This document shows positions 54,725 through 63,610 of a stretch of DNA of 64,000 nucleotides, piece after piece. Each line of letters opens with the position of its first letter. The stretch's first letter is position 1. The stretch is from JAVBSX01 sp051660685 (lineage in GTDB: Bacteria; Planctomycetota; Planctomycetia; Pirellulales; Thermoguttaceae), in NCBI GenBank assembly GCA_051660685.1, contig JBOFQB010000028.1:1-64000 (forward strand), written 5' to 3'. The position numbers were made by a program, and so were the translations under genes. A model generated the notes under the pieces. That model worked only from the letters and a program-made list of their open reading frames with translations. It did not search any database and was not told the origin of the DNA.

Positions 54725-55432
54725 ATGAAGACATTTGAAGTTCTCACGCTTTTTCCCGGAATTTTCGAGGGATTTCTCTCGGAGAGCATGTTGAAAGATG
54801 CGATTGATCGTGAACTTTTGAGTGTTCGACTGCATTATATTCGGGATTGGGCGACGGACCGGCAGAAAATGGTTGATGATCGTCCGTATGGAGGAGGAGC
54901 CGGTATGGTCCTCAAAGTAGACCGGGTTGTTCCTTGCGTTGACGATGTTCAGAAAAGGGAGGAACAACCGGGACGGTTGGTCATGTTGACCCCGCAAGGA
55001 CGGACGTTAAATCAGCAGATTGTTGAAGAATTGGCCCGGGAAGAGCGGATATTGCTCCTTTGCGGCCGATATGAGGGGTTTGACGACCGGATTTCGCAGA
55101 TTTTGCAGCCGGATGAGATTTCAGTCGGCGATTATATCCTCAATGGAGGGGAAGTTGCTGCAATGGTGCTCATCGAGTCCGTTATGCGACTGGTTCCCGG
55201 CGTTTTGGGAGATGCGGATTCGTCCCATTTTGATTCCTTTTCGCAAGGAAACCGTATGTTGGATTTTCCGCAGTACACGCGACCGCGCGAGTATCGCGGT
55301 TTGGAAGTCCCGGAGATACTCTTAAGTGGGAATCATGCGGCGATTGCCAAATACAGGGAACAGGCGAGTCGTCAACGGACGGAAGAACGCCGACCGGATT
55401 TGCTTCAATCGACGACGGATAAGGGTGTATAA
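54725..55432 (+). CDS. trmD: tRNA (guanine-N1-)-methyltransferase
   Basis: 235 residues. FEVLTLFPGIFEGFLSESMLKDAIDRELL, DRPYGGGAGMVLKVDRV, LLCGRYEGFDDRISQ and SVGDYILNGGEVAAMVLIESVMRLVPGVLG form the trefoil-knot SPOUT fold. HFDSFSQGNRMLDFPQYTRPREYRGLEVPEILLSGNHAAIAKYR completes it. Methylates G37 of tRNAs to prevent frameshifting. In the ffh-rpsP-trmD-rplS cluster. Confidence 0.97.
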   Translation: MKTFEVLTLFPGIFEGFLSESMLKDAIDRELLSVRLHYIRDWATDRQKMVDDRPYGGGAGMVLKVDRVVPCVDDVQKREEQPGRLVMLTPQGRTLNQQIVEELAREERILLLCGRYEGFDDRISQILQPDEISVGDYILNGGEVAAMVLIESVMRLVPGVLGDADSSHFDSFSQGNRMLDFPQYTRPREYRGLEVPEILLSGNHAAIAKYREQASRQRTEERRPDLLQSTTDKGV

Positions 55433-55511
55433 CGTAAAAACATTGAAATTAAATAGCGCGGTTATTCCGCATGAATTTTATTAGTCAGAAGACCAGTTAG
55501 AAGGAAGTCAC

Positions 55512-55961
55512 ATGTCACAACAGATTATGAATTTGGTCGAGAGCCGGACCAAGAAAGCGGAAGTTTCCCCGTTTGAAATTGGTGATACCGTCAACGTGCA
55601 TTGCCGGATTCTCGAAGGAGAAAAGGAACGGATTCAGATTTTTAACGGAGTCGTGATTGGACGAAGTGGAGGAGGAACCCGCGAAATGTTTACGGTTCGC
55701 CGAATCGTCGCCGGAGAAGGTGTCGAACGGAAATTCCCGGTTCATTCGCCCCGAATCGCCAAAATCGAAGTCGTCCGTTCAGCCGTTGTTCATCGCGCTA
55801 AACTCTACTTTTTGCGTGATCGAGTCGGAAAAGCAGTCCGCTTGACCGAACGTCGGGTTGAACGCAAAGTCGATGAGACGAAAGTCAAGAAGGAACGACG
55901 AGGAAACAAGGGCAAAAAGGCTCGCGCTGTTAAAGCAGCTGCAATGTCTTCTGCCGAATAA
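55512..55961 (+). CDS. rplS: 50S ribosomal protein L19
   Basis: 149 residues, ribosome site GAAGGAAG ending 5-6 bases before ATG. FEIGDTVNVHCRILEGEKERIQIFNGVVIGRSGGGTREMFTVRRI and GVERKFPVHSPRIAKIEVVRSAVVHRAKLYFLRDRVGKAVRL match L19; the Lys/Arg-rich C-terminus (KVKKERRGNKGKKARAVKAAAMSSAE) is a lineage extension. Upstream, a small GCGG-TTATT-CCGC hairpin lies in the leader. Confidence 0.97.
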   Translation: MSQQIMNLVESRTKKAEVSPFEIGDTVNVHCRILEGEKERIQIFNGVVIGRSGGGTREMFTVRRIVAGEGVERKFPVHSPRIAKIEVVRSAVVHRAKLYFLRDRVGKAVRLTERRVERKVDETKVKKERRGNKGKKARAVKAAAMSSAE

Positions 55962-55978
55962 GTTTCCTTGTGTCAATC

Positions 55979-56467
55979 ATGGACCTTTGTTTTGCGTCCG
56001 AAGAGGAACAGCATGTTCATTACATGCAGATTGCCCTGAAAGAAGCACACTTTGCTTGGTCGGAGCAGGAAGTGCCGATTGGGGCTGTTGTTGTGTGTCA
56101 GAATCGGGTCATTGCGCGAGCCTATAATCAACGGGAACAGTTGCGTGATCCGACTGCACATGCGGAAATGCTTGCAATCACACAAGCAGCCGAATCGCTT
56201 GGTTCTTGGCGTTTGGAAGAGTGTACACTGTATGTGACGCTTGAACCTTGTCCTATGTGTGCGGGCGCAATCATTCAGGCGCGAATACCGCGAGTCGTTT
56301 TTGGGGCGTTTGACCCCAAAGCGGGCGCAGTCCGCTCTCTTTACCAATTACTGGAAGATCAACGGTTCAATCATCGTTCGGAAGTCATTTCCGGGATTCT
56401 TGCCGAACAATGCGGGTCACTTTTGACCGAATTTTTTCAGGAACAACGCCGATTGGGGAAAAAGTAG
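55979..56467 (+). CDS. tadA: tRNA-specific adenosine deaminase
   Basis: 162 residues from ATG 55979; a GTG at 55970 in the same frame would add three. Zinc cytidine-deaminase fold: VPIGAVVVCQNRVIARAYNQRE, the catalytic HAEMLAI and PCPMCAGAIIQARIPRVVFGAFDPKAGAV. Converts A34 to inosine in tRNA-Arg. It starts 17 bases after the rplS stop and continues the translation-related cluster. Confidence 0.94.
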   Translation: MDLCFASEEEQHVHYMQIALKEAHFAWSEQEVPIGAVVVCQNRVIARAYNQREQLRDPTAHAEMLAITQAAESLGSWRLEECTLYVTLEPCPMCAGAIIQARIPRVVFGAFDPKAGAVRSLYQLLEDQRFNHRSEVISGILAEQCGSLLTEFFQEQRRLGKK

Positions 56468-56490
56468 GCGGACCAATGATTCGGACATTA

Positions 56491-57513
56491 TCAGGACATG
56501 AGGAAAATGCCCCGTTTTCGGCAGTCTTCAATCATGGAGTCGGGCCAAATGGACGCTTGGACTTCGCCGACATGAGCACAACGGAAGAGGAACAGGCAGG
56601 TTCGGGATTGGCCGATCCCCCCGCCAATTGAAAAAGGCAGTTCATCGTTCAGCAAAAGGGAATGGAAAAACAGCGATTGTCGGTCAGGACAACCTGCTAT
56701 TTCCAGTTGACGCAAAAGGGCCGCTTTGTCAACCCGAACTCCCATTGAAGAGAGTTCAAGCGAAGAACGTAAAATCGGGTTCCAGACGAGCAGATCGCCG
56801 TTTAGCCCCTTATAACCGGGAGATGTCTCGGTTGACCAATCATCATAATCGGGCGCACGACCATCATGTTTTTCGCCGTTTTCGAGAACGGAACCGATTC
56901 CGATCAGGAAGACTGCACCGAATTTCTCGGTTATACGGTTTTCCCGCTCTTTGGGGGACAGGTTGGGATACATACGCAACAAATCTTCCGAATGAATGAA
57001 CGTGATTTCATCTGGAAGAATCGGCGTAATATGGTGAAACGTTTCGCACACCTTCTGTTCCATTGTTTTGAGGACCTGAAAAATGTTCCTCACTGTTTTT
57101 TTCAGGTACTCCAACGAACGGTCCTCTTCCCGAATCGTCTGTTCCCAATCCCATTGATCGACATAAAGTGAATGTAAAGCGTCCAAATCCTCGTCCGCCC
57201 GAATCGCATTCATGTCTGTGTAAAGACCATAACCGGGGGTAATGTTGTAAGCAGCGAGTTTCATCCGTTTCCACTTCGCAAGAGAATGGACGACTTCGGC
57301 CCGACGATCACCTAGCGCGCGAATCGGGAAGGAAACGGCCCGTTCAATCCCGTTCAAATCATCGTTAATCCCAGTTCCCGAAAGAACAAACAGAGGAGCG
57401 GTCACTCTTCGCAAATTCAGCCGAGTTGCCAACTCCTTCTGAAATGCCGTCTTCAAAAAATCAATCGCCTGCTCCATCATCTCAGGAGCCAGTTTCGCTT
57501 TGTAATCGGTCAT
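56491..57513 (-). CDS. asnA: Aspartate-ammonia ligase
   Basis: 340 residues from ATG 57513 (E. coli AsnA has 330). The frame is open 59 codons upstream, but those residues (YPLSPIPYP) are translated GGGGATA repeats. Class II synthetase-like fold: RLNLRRVTAPLFVLSGTGINDDLNGIERAVSFP, VVHSLAKWKRMKL, LYTDMNAIRADEDLDALHSLYVDQWDWE, FGAVFLIGIGSVLENGEKHDGRAPDYDDW and the C-terminal GGGIGQSRTCLFLF. Makes asparagine from aspartate, ammonia and ATP. The start codon directly follows TATCCCC repeats and shows no ribosome site, which is unusual. Confidence 0.94.
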   Translation of the reverse strand: MTDYKAKLAPEMMEQAIDFLKTAFQKELATRLNLRRVTAPLFVLSGTGINDDLNGIERAVSFPIRALGDRRAEVVHSLAKWKRMKLAAYNITPGYGLYTDMNAIRADEDLDALHSLYVDQWDWEQTIREEDRSLEYLKKTVRNIFQVLKTMEQKVCETFHHITPILPDEITFIHSEDLLRMYPNLSPKERENRITEKFGAVFLIGIGSVLENGEKHDGRAPDYDDWSTETSPGYKGLNGDLLVWNPILRSSLELSSMGVRVDKAALLRQLEIAGCPDRQSLFFHSLLLNDELPFSIGGGIGQSRTCLFLFRCAHVGEVQASIWPDSMIEDCRKRGIFLMS

Positions 57514-57514
57514 T

Positions 57515-57546
57515 GGATAGGGGATAGGGGATAGGGGATAGGGGAT
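57515..57546 (+). repeat. Tandem GGGGATA heptamer repeat at the asnA start
   Basis: About 4.5 copies of a 7-base unit read on the plus strand (GGATA GGGGATA GGGGATA and on). The asnA mRNA, from the other strand, would carry TATCCCC repeats in the leader, ending two bases before ATG. Runs of four G could form a G-quadruplex in the template strand. Confidence 0.75.
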
Positions 57547-57711
57547 TGCGCTATTTGGTTGGGAAAAAATGGAAACGTTGGGCAACATTATTGTTTTCTC
57601 ACAATACGGAGAATACGCAAGTATCCCCGGTTGAGTTTCAGGAGAAGAGAACGGCAAAGCAAGAACAATAACGGGAAGAGAGGGATACAAGTTCCCCGTT
57701 TGAAAGTCTCT

Positions 57712-59043
57712 TTATCGCCTGATCCTGACCTGATTGTTCACAATTGCCGTAATTGTTCCGTCGATTGAAGCATGTATTTCCGCGCCCAAAACCGGTTTGC
57801 CGTCTTTGACTCCTCGCGTTGCAATCAATTGACCCCGCTTGACCAATTGTCCAACCTGAACGACCGGTTCAGACGGAACACCAATATGTTGCTTTAACGG
57901 AATGTTGACTTCAGCAACAATGATTTCGTTTGGAAGAAGAGGAGCTTTGTTGAGAAAAGAACTTAAACCGGCTCTTTGAATCAACCGCGAAGTCGGCGTT
58001 TTACGGTTTTTCATGTGCAAATCAGCCCGATTTTGCTGAAAAGGCGGATCAAGATACCGTTGATTGGCTGAAAGTAATCGGCGTTTATTTTCGGCGCAGA
58101 CATTTTTCGGGTCGAGACCTTCAGGACAGGAATAAGTGCTGCAAAGATTACATTCACAGCAGAATTGGGTTCCCGGAACATCGGCGTTTCGAGAGAGGTT
58201 GAAACCAAGACTTCTCATTGCGCGATGAGGTTCAATCGGATGTCCAAGCAAATTTCTTGGGCAAAGTTCGGTACAGAAACAACATTGGTCACATGCAGAT
58301 CGGCCAATTCGGGCGATTTCGTTCCATGTTCTTGACATTCGGCGGATGATCGAATGATCGCGGGGTAAAACAATGATTCCCCCCGTTGTTTTTGTGACCG
58401 GTTTGCTTAAATCGGTTTCAAGCGACCCCATCATCACCCCGCCGATGATGAAACAAGGGTCTTGCGTCGTTATTTTTCCGGCAGAAGGGAGACAGTCGGA
58501 GAGAGAAGCTCCGATTGGAACGGCGACTGAACAGGGATGTTCGACTGCTCCCCCGATTGACAGGTATTTGGTCAGAACGGGGGTCATTTTCGAGGACGCA
58601 ACATTGATTGCGGTTTCAACGTTGAGGACAACGGCCCCGACGTTGAGCGGAATTCCCCCGGGCGGAATAACCCGATTCGTCGTCTCGTAAACCAAAATGA
58701 ACTCATCTCCGGCCGGATAAGCGTCCTCAAGCGGAATAATCTCCATGTTCCGAACCAAATGAGGTCGAAGATGTTCAATGACCTTGTTGTACTTCTTTTT
58801 CAGACCAATCAATCCTCGTTTTGCGCCGACACATTCCATTCCAAGGGCGAGACCGAGAACCAGTTTTTCTGGATCATGCAGAATCAGTTCTTTGTCTTTA
58901 TGCAGAAGGGGTTCACATTCAGCCGCATTGATAATTACGGTGTCCGCTTGAGCCGATAATTTAACATGGGTTGGAAAACCGGCCCCGCCTGCTCCGACGA
59001 TTCCCGCTGATGCAATGATTTCCTGTTGAGTGATCGTTGACAT
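57712..59043 (-). CDS. PduS/RnfC-like flavin and iron-sulfur protein
   Basis: 443 residues from ATG 59043 (MSTITQQEIIASAGIVGAGGAGFPTHVKL); an upstream in-frame ATG at 59118 gives no family match. FMN/NADH-binding RnfC-type N-terminus, SLBB-like middle domain (GVMMGSLE..., PVTKTTGGIIVLPRDH), two [4Fe-4S] motifs, CDQCCFCTELCP near 252 and CCECNLCSTYSCP near 293, and a C-terminal hybrid/barrel-sandwich domain (GQLIATRGVKDGKPVLGAEIHASIDGTITAI). Length fits PduS, which reduces cobalamin with NADH in propanediol microcompartments. No shell protein is nearby, so its partner is open. RnfC itself is an alternative. Confidence 0.82.
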   Translation of the reverse strand: MSTITQQEIIASAGIVGAGGAGFPTHVKLSAQADTVIINAAECEPLLHKDKELILHDPEKLVLGLALGMECVGAKRGLIGLKKKYNKVIEHLRPHLVRNMEIIPLEDAYPAGDEFILVYETTNRVIPPGGIPLNVGAVVLNVETAINVASSKMTPVLTKYLSIGGAVEHPCSVAVPIGASLSDCLPSAGKITTQDPCFIIGGVMMGSLETDLSKPVTKTTGGIIVLPRDHSIIRRMSRTWNEIARIGRSACDQCCFCTELCPRNLLGHPIEPHRAMRSLGFNLSRNADVPGTQFCCECNLCSTYSCPEGLDPKNVCAENKRRLLSANQRYLDPPFQQNRADLHMKNRKTPTSRLIQRAGLSSFLNKAPLLPNEIIVAEVNIPLKQHIGVPSEPVVQVGQLVKRGQLIATRGVKDGKPVLGAEIHASIDGTITAIVNNQVRIRR

Positions 59044-59205
59044 GAATGATCCCGTTTGTTCCGATGATGACGAATTGATTGCGGCAGTTGCTGACAAATT
59101 CTGACAAATTGTAGACATTTGATAAAATAGGCAGACTGCTAAAGGGGGGATCGGCTTTTTTCTTGGGAAAATGGAGGAAAACGTCTGTTTTTCACCCTCA
59201 TCCTA

Positions 59206-59214
59206 TGTTATAAT
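59206..59214 (+). promoter_or_regulatory. Extended -10 promoter of the FHA gene
   Basis: TGTTATAAT, with TG one base before a consensus TATAAT (59209-59214); -35 is weak. About 40 bases before the start codon. Confidence 0.5.
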
Positions 59215-59254
59215 ACTCTTATCTGGTTCATTATGATACACTTGCACATTTTTT

Positions 59255-59677
59255 ATGGACGTTCAATTATCCATATTCATTCAGGGCCAATTGCGGGCAA
59301 CTCGGACCATTTCGCCCCCTTGCGTTATTGGTCGGAGTCGACAAGCGGACCTTACAATCGGACATCCGGCTGTGAGTCGTAAGCATTGTGAACTGTTTGT
59401 CAAAAAAGGGGAACTGATGATTCGTGATGTCGGTTCGCTCAACGGGACATTCGCTAAAGGTAAGCCAATTAGCGGGGAAATGATGATCCCTTCTGGAGAT
59501 TCGTTCCAAATCGGCGAAATGGTTTTCGTCGTTATCTATCAAAAAGTTCAAACCAATCGGGACACTTCCAAACCGCTTGTGAATATGGCGAGCGACTCTT
59601 CCTCGGTCCTCAGTCCCTCTTCCAGTCTTGACCTCATTGACCTCTCCAACCTCCCCCTTGTCATTCCCCCGTCCTAA
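59255..59677 (+). CDS. FHA-domain protein
   Basis: 140 residues. A single FHA domain in residues about 1-95: CVIGRSRQADLTIGHPAVSRKHCELFVKKGELMIRDVGSLNGTFAKGKPI, with the Arg, Ser and Asn that bind phospho-threonine. The rest is a Ser/Leu-rich tail (SSSVLSPSSSLDLIDLSNLPLV). Family members read Ser/Thr kinase output; no kinase is in the window. Five bases past the stop the MITE-like element 2 begins. Confidence 0.9.
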   Translation: MDVQLSIFIQGQLRATRTISPPCVIGRSRQADLTIGHPAVSRKHCELFVKKGELMIRDVGSLNGTFAKGKPISGEMMIPSGDSFQIGEMVFVVIYQKVQTNRDTSKPLVNMASDSSSVLSPSSSLDLIDLSNLPLVIPPS

Positions 59678-59681
59678 AGAG

Positions 59682-59840
59682 AGAAGGTAGAAGTGAGGAG
59701 ATAGGAGGAAAGAAGGAGGAGACAGGAAGATACAGCGTCTCGCGAGTTAACTGGTTCCTTCCCTTTTTTGGGGACTTCGTTCTCAGTTCTTATTCTCCTT
59801 TTTCCATTCTCCATTCTCACTTCTACCTTCTAACTCCTAT
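59682..59840. mobile_element. MITE-like element 2, copy 2
   Basis: About 159 bases; perfect inner terminal repeats AGAAGGTAGAAGTGAG (59682-59697) and its complement (59816-59831), and the core GACAGGAAGATACAGCGTCTCGCG shared with 40763-40919. It starts 5 bases after the FHA stop, as copy 1 touches the prepilin peptidase stop. Both copies have the same orientation in the window although the adjacent genes are on opposite strands. Confidence 0.75.
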
Positions 59841-59866
59841 AAAAAAGCAACGAAACTGTGTATAAC

Positions 59867-61036
59867 ATGAGAGTTTTTCACCTGTCAGATACGAACGCTT
59901 TTTCGCCGTTCAAAAAGGAGTTTGAGCAAAATCATCCCGAAATGGTCGTTTCTCTTGTCAAGGTGAACGGAAAAACGGCGTTGCAACCGGAACAACAGGG
60001 GGTTCGCGTTTTCTGTATTTATGAAGGAGACGGGGAAGTCTATCTCGAATCCGGTTATCAAACACAGGAAGGGGACGGTCATCCTCTTTCTGAACTGTAT
60101 GGACGTGATTTTATGTCGGACGAGTTGGTTTCGTCGTTGAACCGGATCGAAACCAATATGGAAACGTTTCATCCTAAAGCGGAACTGCCAATCCGGGCAA
60201 TTCTGAATCGACGACGAGGTGAATTTTACGTTGGAGACGTTGCAGGTGAACTTTGGAAACTGTTGGAACAGGTTCCCCGCCCTTATTCAAGTGACCCGGG
60301 GACCGAAGAAGCGATTAAAACGCTCTTTCGTCTGAACCGGGAAATCGGTATTTCCGTTAAGTTCGTTGATTCTTGGGAACCTGTTCAACCGGGCGATCAA
60401 CTCCTTCTTGCCGGAAATGAAAAATTGGCTGTTCGGGGAAATTTTTCCGCCTTTTCCCTTGAAAACCGAAATCTTCGTTCTTTTCCCGTTTCAACCGTCC
60501 GACGTTTGAAATATCTCCTTGATACAGCAGGGGGATGTTCTCCCGGTTTCGACCCTTTTCGACGACTCCCGCTCACTTGGTTGTCAAATGACCCTGAAAA
60601 AGCAGGAGATGGAATCAACTTTTTGAACAATCACGTTGTCAATATTCCTGCTGAAACATCTCCCGCTCATTTTCATCCTCGAAAACCGATCAACGGCGGT
60701 ATTCCTCAGCATGAACTGTATCTGGTTCTTGATCCAACTGTTCACCATCTTTCAACAAATGGTCGTTCTTCCTCCCTTTTGCTGTTCCCTGATTTGTCGA
60801 ATTTAGGTCAATTCGAGGAACATGAACTGGAACCGGGAATGTTGGTTGACATTCCCCCGGGAACGGGACATCGAGGATTGAATGTTTTTGCCAATGTTTT
60901 GACGATTCCCGGTTTCAAACCGCAGAATGAATTTTATATTGACCGGGACATTCAGGAAAGAACGGGGGGGACTGCTCCGTCCAACCCGGCTCATTGGGGG
61001 AGTAAGAATTATACGAATCTTGACGACTTCTTTTGA
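59867..61036 (+). CDS. Bicupin-like protein, function unknown
   Basis: 389 residues from ATG 59867 (a GTG at 59858 is the alternative). Two cupin-like halves: residues about 30-195 (VRVFCIYEGDGEVYLES...) and 245-375 with the metal-binding pattern AHFHPRKPINGGIPQHELYLVLD and PPGTGHRGLNVFANVLTIPGF. No named family is recognised; a sugar- or phosphate-binding isomerase or storage function is conceivable. Cytoplasmic as far as the sequence shows (no signal). Confidence 0.65.
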   Translation: MRVFHLSDTNAFSPFKKEFEQNHPEMVVSLVKVNGKTALQPEQQGVRVFCIYEGDGEVYLESGYQTQEGDGHPLSELYGRDFMSDELVSSLNRIETNMETFHPKAELPIRAILNRRRGEFYVGDVAGELWKLLEQVPRPYSSDPGTEEAIKTLFRLNREIGISVKFVDSWEPVQPGDQLLLAGNEKLAVRGNFSAFSLENRNLRSFPVSTVRRLKYLLDTAGGCSPGFDPFRRLPLTWLSNDPEKAGDGINFLNNHVVNIPAETSPAHFHPRKPINGGIPQHELYLVLDPTVHHLSTNGRSSSLLLFPDLSNLGQFEEHELEPGMLVDIPPGTGHRGLNVFANVLTIPGFKPQNEFYIDRDIQERTGGTAPSNPAHWGSKNYTNLDDFF

Positions 61037-61124
61037 ATTGTTGGGGTTCAATTCTGAATTTTTCGGGTTCAAAACAGTCTCGTCGTTTCCCAAACGATGA
61101 TATACGACATGAATCATTGCGACA

Positions 61125-62456
61125 CTAGGGAGTCGGGATTGTGCCAAACAAATCGGGGGTCTGGAGATCGTCTTTTCCCAAATTCAGTGAACTACTCGGT
61201 CCAAATGCTCCATTTCCAAGCGGGAGAACACTATTTCCAAGAGGTTGAGTTCCATTCCCAATCGGATTCATCCCATTTCCAATTGGATTCAAGTCGTTTC
61301 CATTTGGAGTCCCCGTTCCAACCGGAGTTAAACCGGGTTGTTCTGGGACACGAGAAATCGACAGTTGCTGTTGTAACTTTTTGGACAACTCTTGAAGACC
61401 AAAGTCCGTTGCAACCACTTTTCCGTTTTTGCCAATTAAAATCAAGGTCGGCAATTCGGTCACACCATAATAGTCCGAAATCTTTTTTCCTCCTTTCTCG
61501 GACAGACTTGAATCACAAATCTGCGTCCAAGGAATAATCTCTTTGTCAACATATTTCTGCAAATCTTGTGGAGTGTTGTCAACATTGACCCCAACAATTT
61601 CAAAGCCCTGTCCGCGATATTTCTTATAGAGGTCTTTCAAAACAGGAATGGAAGCGAGACAGGGTTGACACCATGACGCCCAAAAATCAACCAAAACCAC
61701 TTTGTCTTTGAAATCATTACTGTTGATTTTGGTTCCGTTGGGAGTGACACCGACAAACGGCATTGGATTGCCGGGCAATCCCAAACGTCGGGCTGCACCT
61801 TGCAATTTTTTACTGTAAGTGACATCATCCTCGAATTTTGACTTGGCATAAATTTCCGCCATATCCATGTAGGTTGTGACCGCAAATTTCGTGTCTTTTT
61901 CCGCCAAATCTTTTGCAACCTGTAAAAGATGTTTAACGGTCTGTTCCGCCTCTTTAGTAAAATTCTTCCCCGCATATTCCTTGATCGCTTTTTCAACGGC
62001 ATAACGATCTGTACCGTCCCCCGCTTGTGATTGTTGAACGGCAAGTAATTGTCCCCTGAAAATCTGTTGCTCACACTTCGCAATCAAAGGACGATAGGCT
62101 TCATCGTTCTCCAATTGAATCAGCAGTTGTCGCAATTCCTTCACCTGATCCGGTTGTATCGTCAAATTTTGCATGTAAAGCGTCAACAAAACACGCAGTT
62201 GGACCGCAACCGTCCATTTGCGAAGTTCCGGCGAAAGACTCTGCCGCAAAAGTTCAGTACATGATTGATTGAGTTGGTTTAACGTGTCTTTATCTCCTGC
62301 AACCAATTGCCCCGCCCCTAAAAGATTCGGATTCTTTTGCAGTATGTCCCCGATTTGGGCAACTTGCGATTCAATTGCTGAATCGGCTGCAATCAATCCC
62401 CGGGAACCGTTGAGGAGAAAAAAAACGAAGAAAATGAAAAGCAGAAGATGACGCAT
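61125..62456 (-). CDS. Secreted TlpA-type thiol redoxin with helical N-terminal region
   Basis: 443 residues from ATG 62456 (signal MRHLLLFIFFVFFLLNGSRGLIAA); in-frame codons upstream are not signal-like. Residues about 40-240 are helical (TPR-like). Then a thioredoxin domain with VVLVDFWASWCQPCLASIPVLKDLYKKY, the CQPC pair being the active site, and the cis-Pro TELPTLILIGKNGKVV. The C-terminus repeats (N/Q)P(I/L)GNG about four times (LNPIGNGMNPIGNGTQPLGN). A periplasmic disulfide reductase, in contrast to the cysteine-less version at 25772-27709. Confidence 0.9.
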   Translation of the reverse strand: MRHLLLFIFFVFFLLNGSRGLIAADSAIESQVAQIGDILQKNPNLLGAGQLVAGDKDTLNQLNQSCTELLRQSLSPELRKWTVAVQLRVLLTLYMQNLTIQPDQVKELRQLLIQLENDEAYRPLIAKCEQQIFRGQLLAVQQSQAGDGTDRYAVEKAIKEYAGKNFTKEAEQTVKHLLQVAKDLAEKDTKFAVTTYMDMAEIYAKSKFEDDVTYSKKLQGAARRLGLPGNPMPFVGVTPNGTKINSNDFKDKVVLVDFWASWCQPCLASIPVLKDLYKKYRGQGFEIVGVNVDNTPQDLQKYVDKEIIPWTQICDSSLSEKGGKKISDYYGVTELPTLILIGKNGKVVATDFGLQELSKKLQQQLSISRVPEQPGLTPVGTGTPNGNDLNPIGNGMNPIGNGTQPLGNSVLPLGNGAFGPSSSLNLGKDDLQTPDLFGTIPTP

Positions 62457-62557
62457 GATTAAAAGGGGAAACGTTAAAAGGGGAAACGTCGGTTGGGATT
62501 CGGATTGCGGGTCTGATCGACAAAACGACGCGATCAGTATATTCCCAAGTAAGTCGA

Positions 62558-63436
62558 TCAATGTCGGTCAAAGTGTTCAATGATTGACCATGCTTCTTTA
62601 GGGGTTTCGACATATTTGAACAGTTCTAGGTCTTCCCGGTCAATCACGCCGTTGTCAACGAGAAATGGGAAGTTGATCGCTTTTTCCCAGAATTCACGTC
62701 CAAAAATGACAATCGGCAGTTGCTGCATTTTTCGAGTCTGTCGCAACGTCAATGCTTCAAACAGTTCGTCAAAGGTTCCAAAACCGCCCGGAAAAACGAC
62801 CAATGCTTTTGCCCGCAAAAGGAAATGGAGTTTTCTCATTGCGAAGTAATGAAACTGAAAACAGAGATGTGAGGAAACATAAGGATTCGGATGTTGCTCA
62901 TAAGGGAGTTTAATGTTCAGACCGATTGATTCGGCCCCCTCTTCAAATGCCCCGCGATTTCCCCCCTCCATAATGCCGGGTCCTCCTCCTGTACAGATAA
63001 CGTAATCAAGGGGTTGTCCCATTTTTCGTGCAATTGCCTGTTGAGACTTTTGTGCAACGAGCGCGGAAAATTCTCGGGCCAATTCATAATACTCACTTAA
63101 ATTGACCTGTTGGTCGACCTTTTTTCGCTTCTCTTGCAACTCCCAATCGCCCGGATTGGCGTCCAACGCTTTTTGGGCGTCATTCCGTCGCAATTCCGCT
63201 TTTGCGCGATCAACAATCCGGGCACTTCCAAAAACAATAATGGTCGAACGAATATGATGATGTCGCAAGTACATTTCCGGTTTCATAAACTCCGCTTGAA
63301 TTCGGAGTGAACGGGCTGTATCACTGTGCATGAACTCCGGGTCCAAAAACGCAATTGGATAACTCGGCGAATCATAAGTATCCGGTTTGCTGATTTGCAA
63401 ATCTTTATCATTCTGTTCATTATTTTTTTGCATCAC
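62558..63436 (-). CDS. LOG-family Rossmann-fold protein (TIGR00730 type)
   Basis: 292 residues. Motifs of the LOG/lysine-decarboxylase-like family: IIVFGSARI, YVICTGGGPGIMEGGNRGAFEEGAESIGLNI and VVFPGGFGTFDELFEALTLRQT (PGGxGTxxE). The N-terminal 55 residues and a charged insert (residues about 80-110) lengthen it beyond cytokinin-type LOG proteins. Members release a base from nucleoside monophosphates; the true substrate in bacteria is mostly unknown. Confidence 0.9.
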   Translation of the reverse strand: MMQKNNEQNDKDLQISKPDTYDSPSYPIAFLDPEFMHSDTARSLRIQAEFMKPEMYLRHHHIRSTIIVFGSARIVDRAKAELRRNDAQKALDANPGDWELQEKRKKVDQQVNLSEYYELAREFSALVAQKSQQAIARKMGQPLDYVICTGGGPGIMEGGNRGAFEEGAESIGLNIKLPYEQHPNPYVSSHLCFQFHYFAMRKLHFLLRAKALVVFPGGFGTFDELFEALTLRQTRKMQQLPIVIFGREFWEKAINFPFLVDNGVIDREDLELFKYVETPKEAWSIIEHFDRH

Positions 63437-63610
63437 TTCTCTCTTCCGATTCCTTAAAGTACCTGTTTATAATTTCTGTTCACAAATTTCTGTATTTAAT
63501 TTCTATATTCAATTGTTTTTTTGTCCTGTTTATTCGATTCACCCTGTTGATCCTGCTCAGACATGTTTCTGAACGAAACGTCTTTCTAAATGAAATCGAA
63601 CGGAATGAAA

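Noticed and set aside
57515..57546. Regular direct repeats as a CRISPR array
   Set aside because: Seven-base units without spacers; no cas genes in the window.
57712..59043. Part of a bacterial microcompartment locus
   Set aside because: Neighbours are asnA and an FHA protein; no shell proteins, aldolase or aldehyde dehydrogenase are present.
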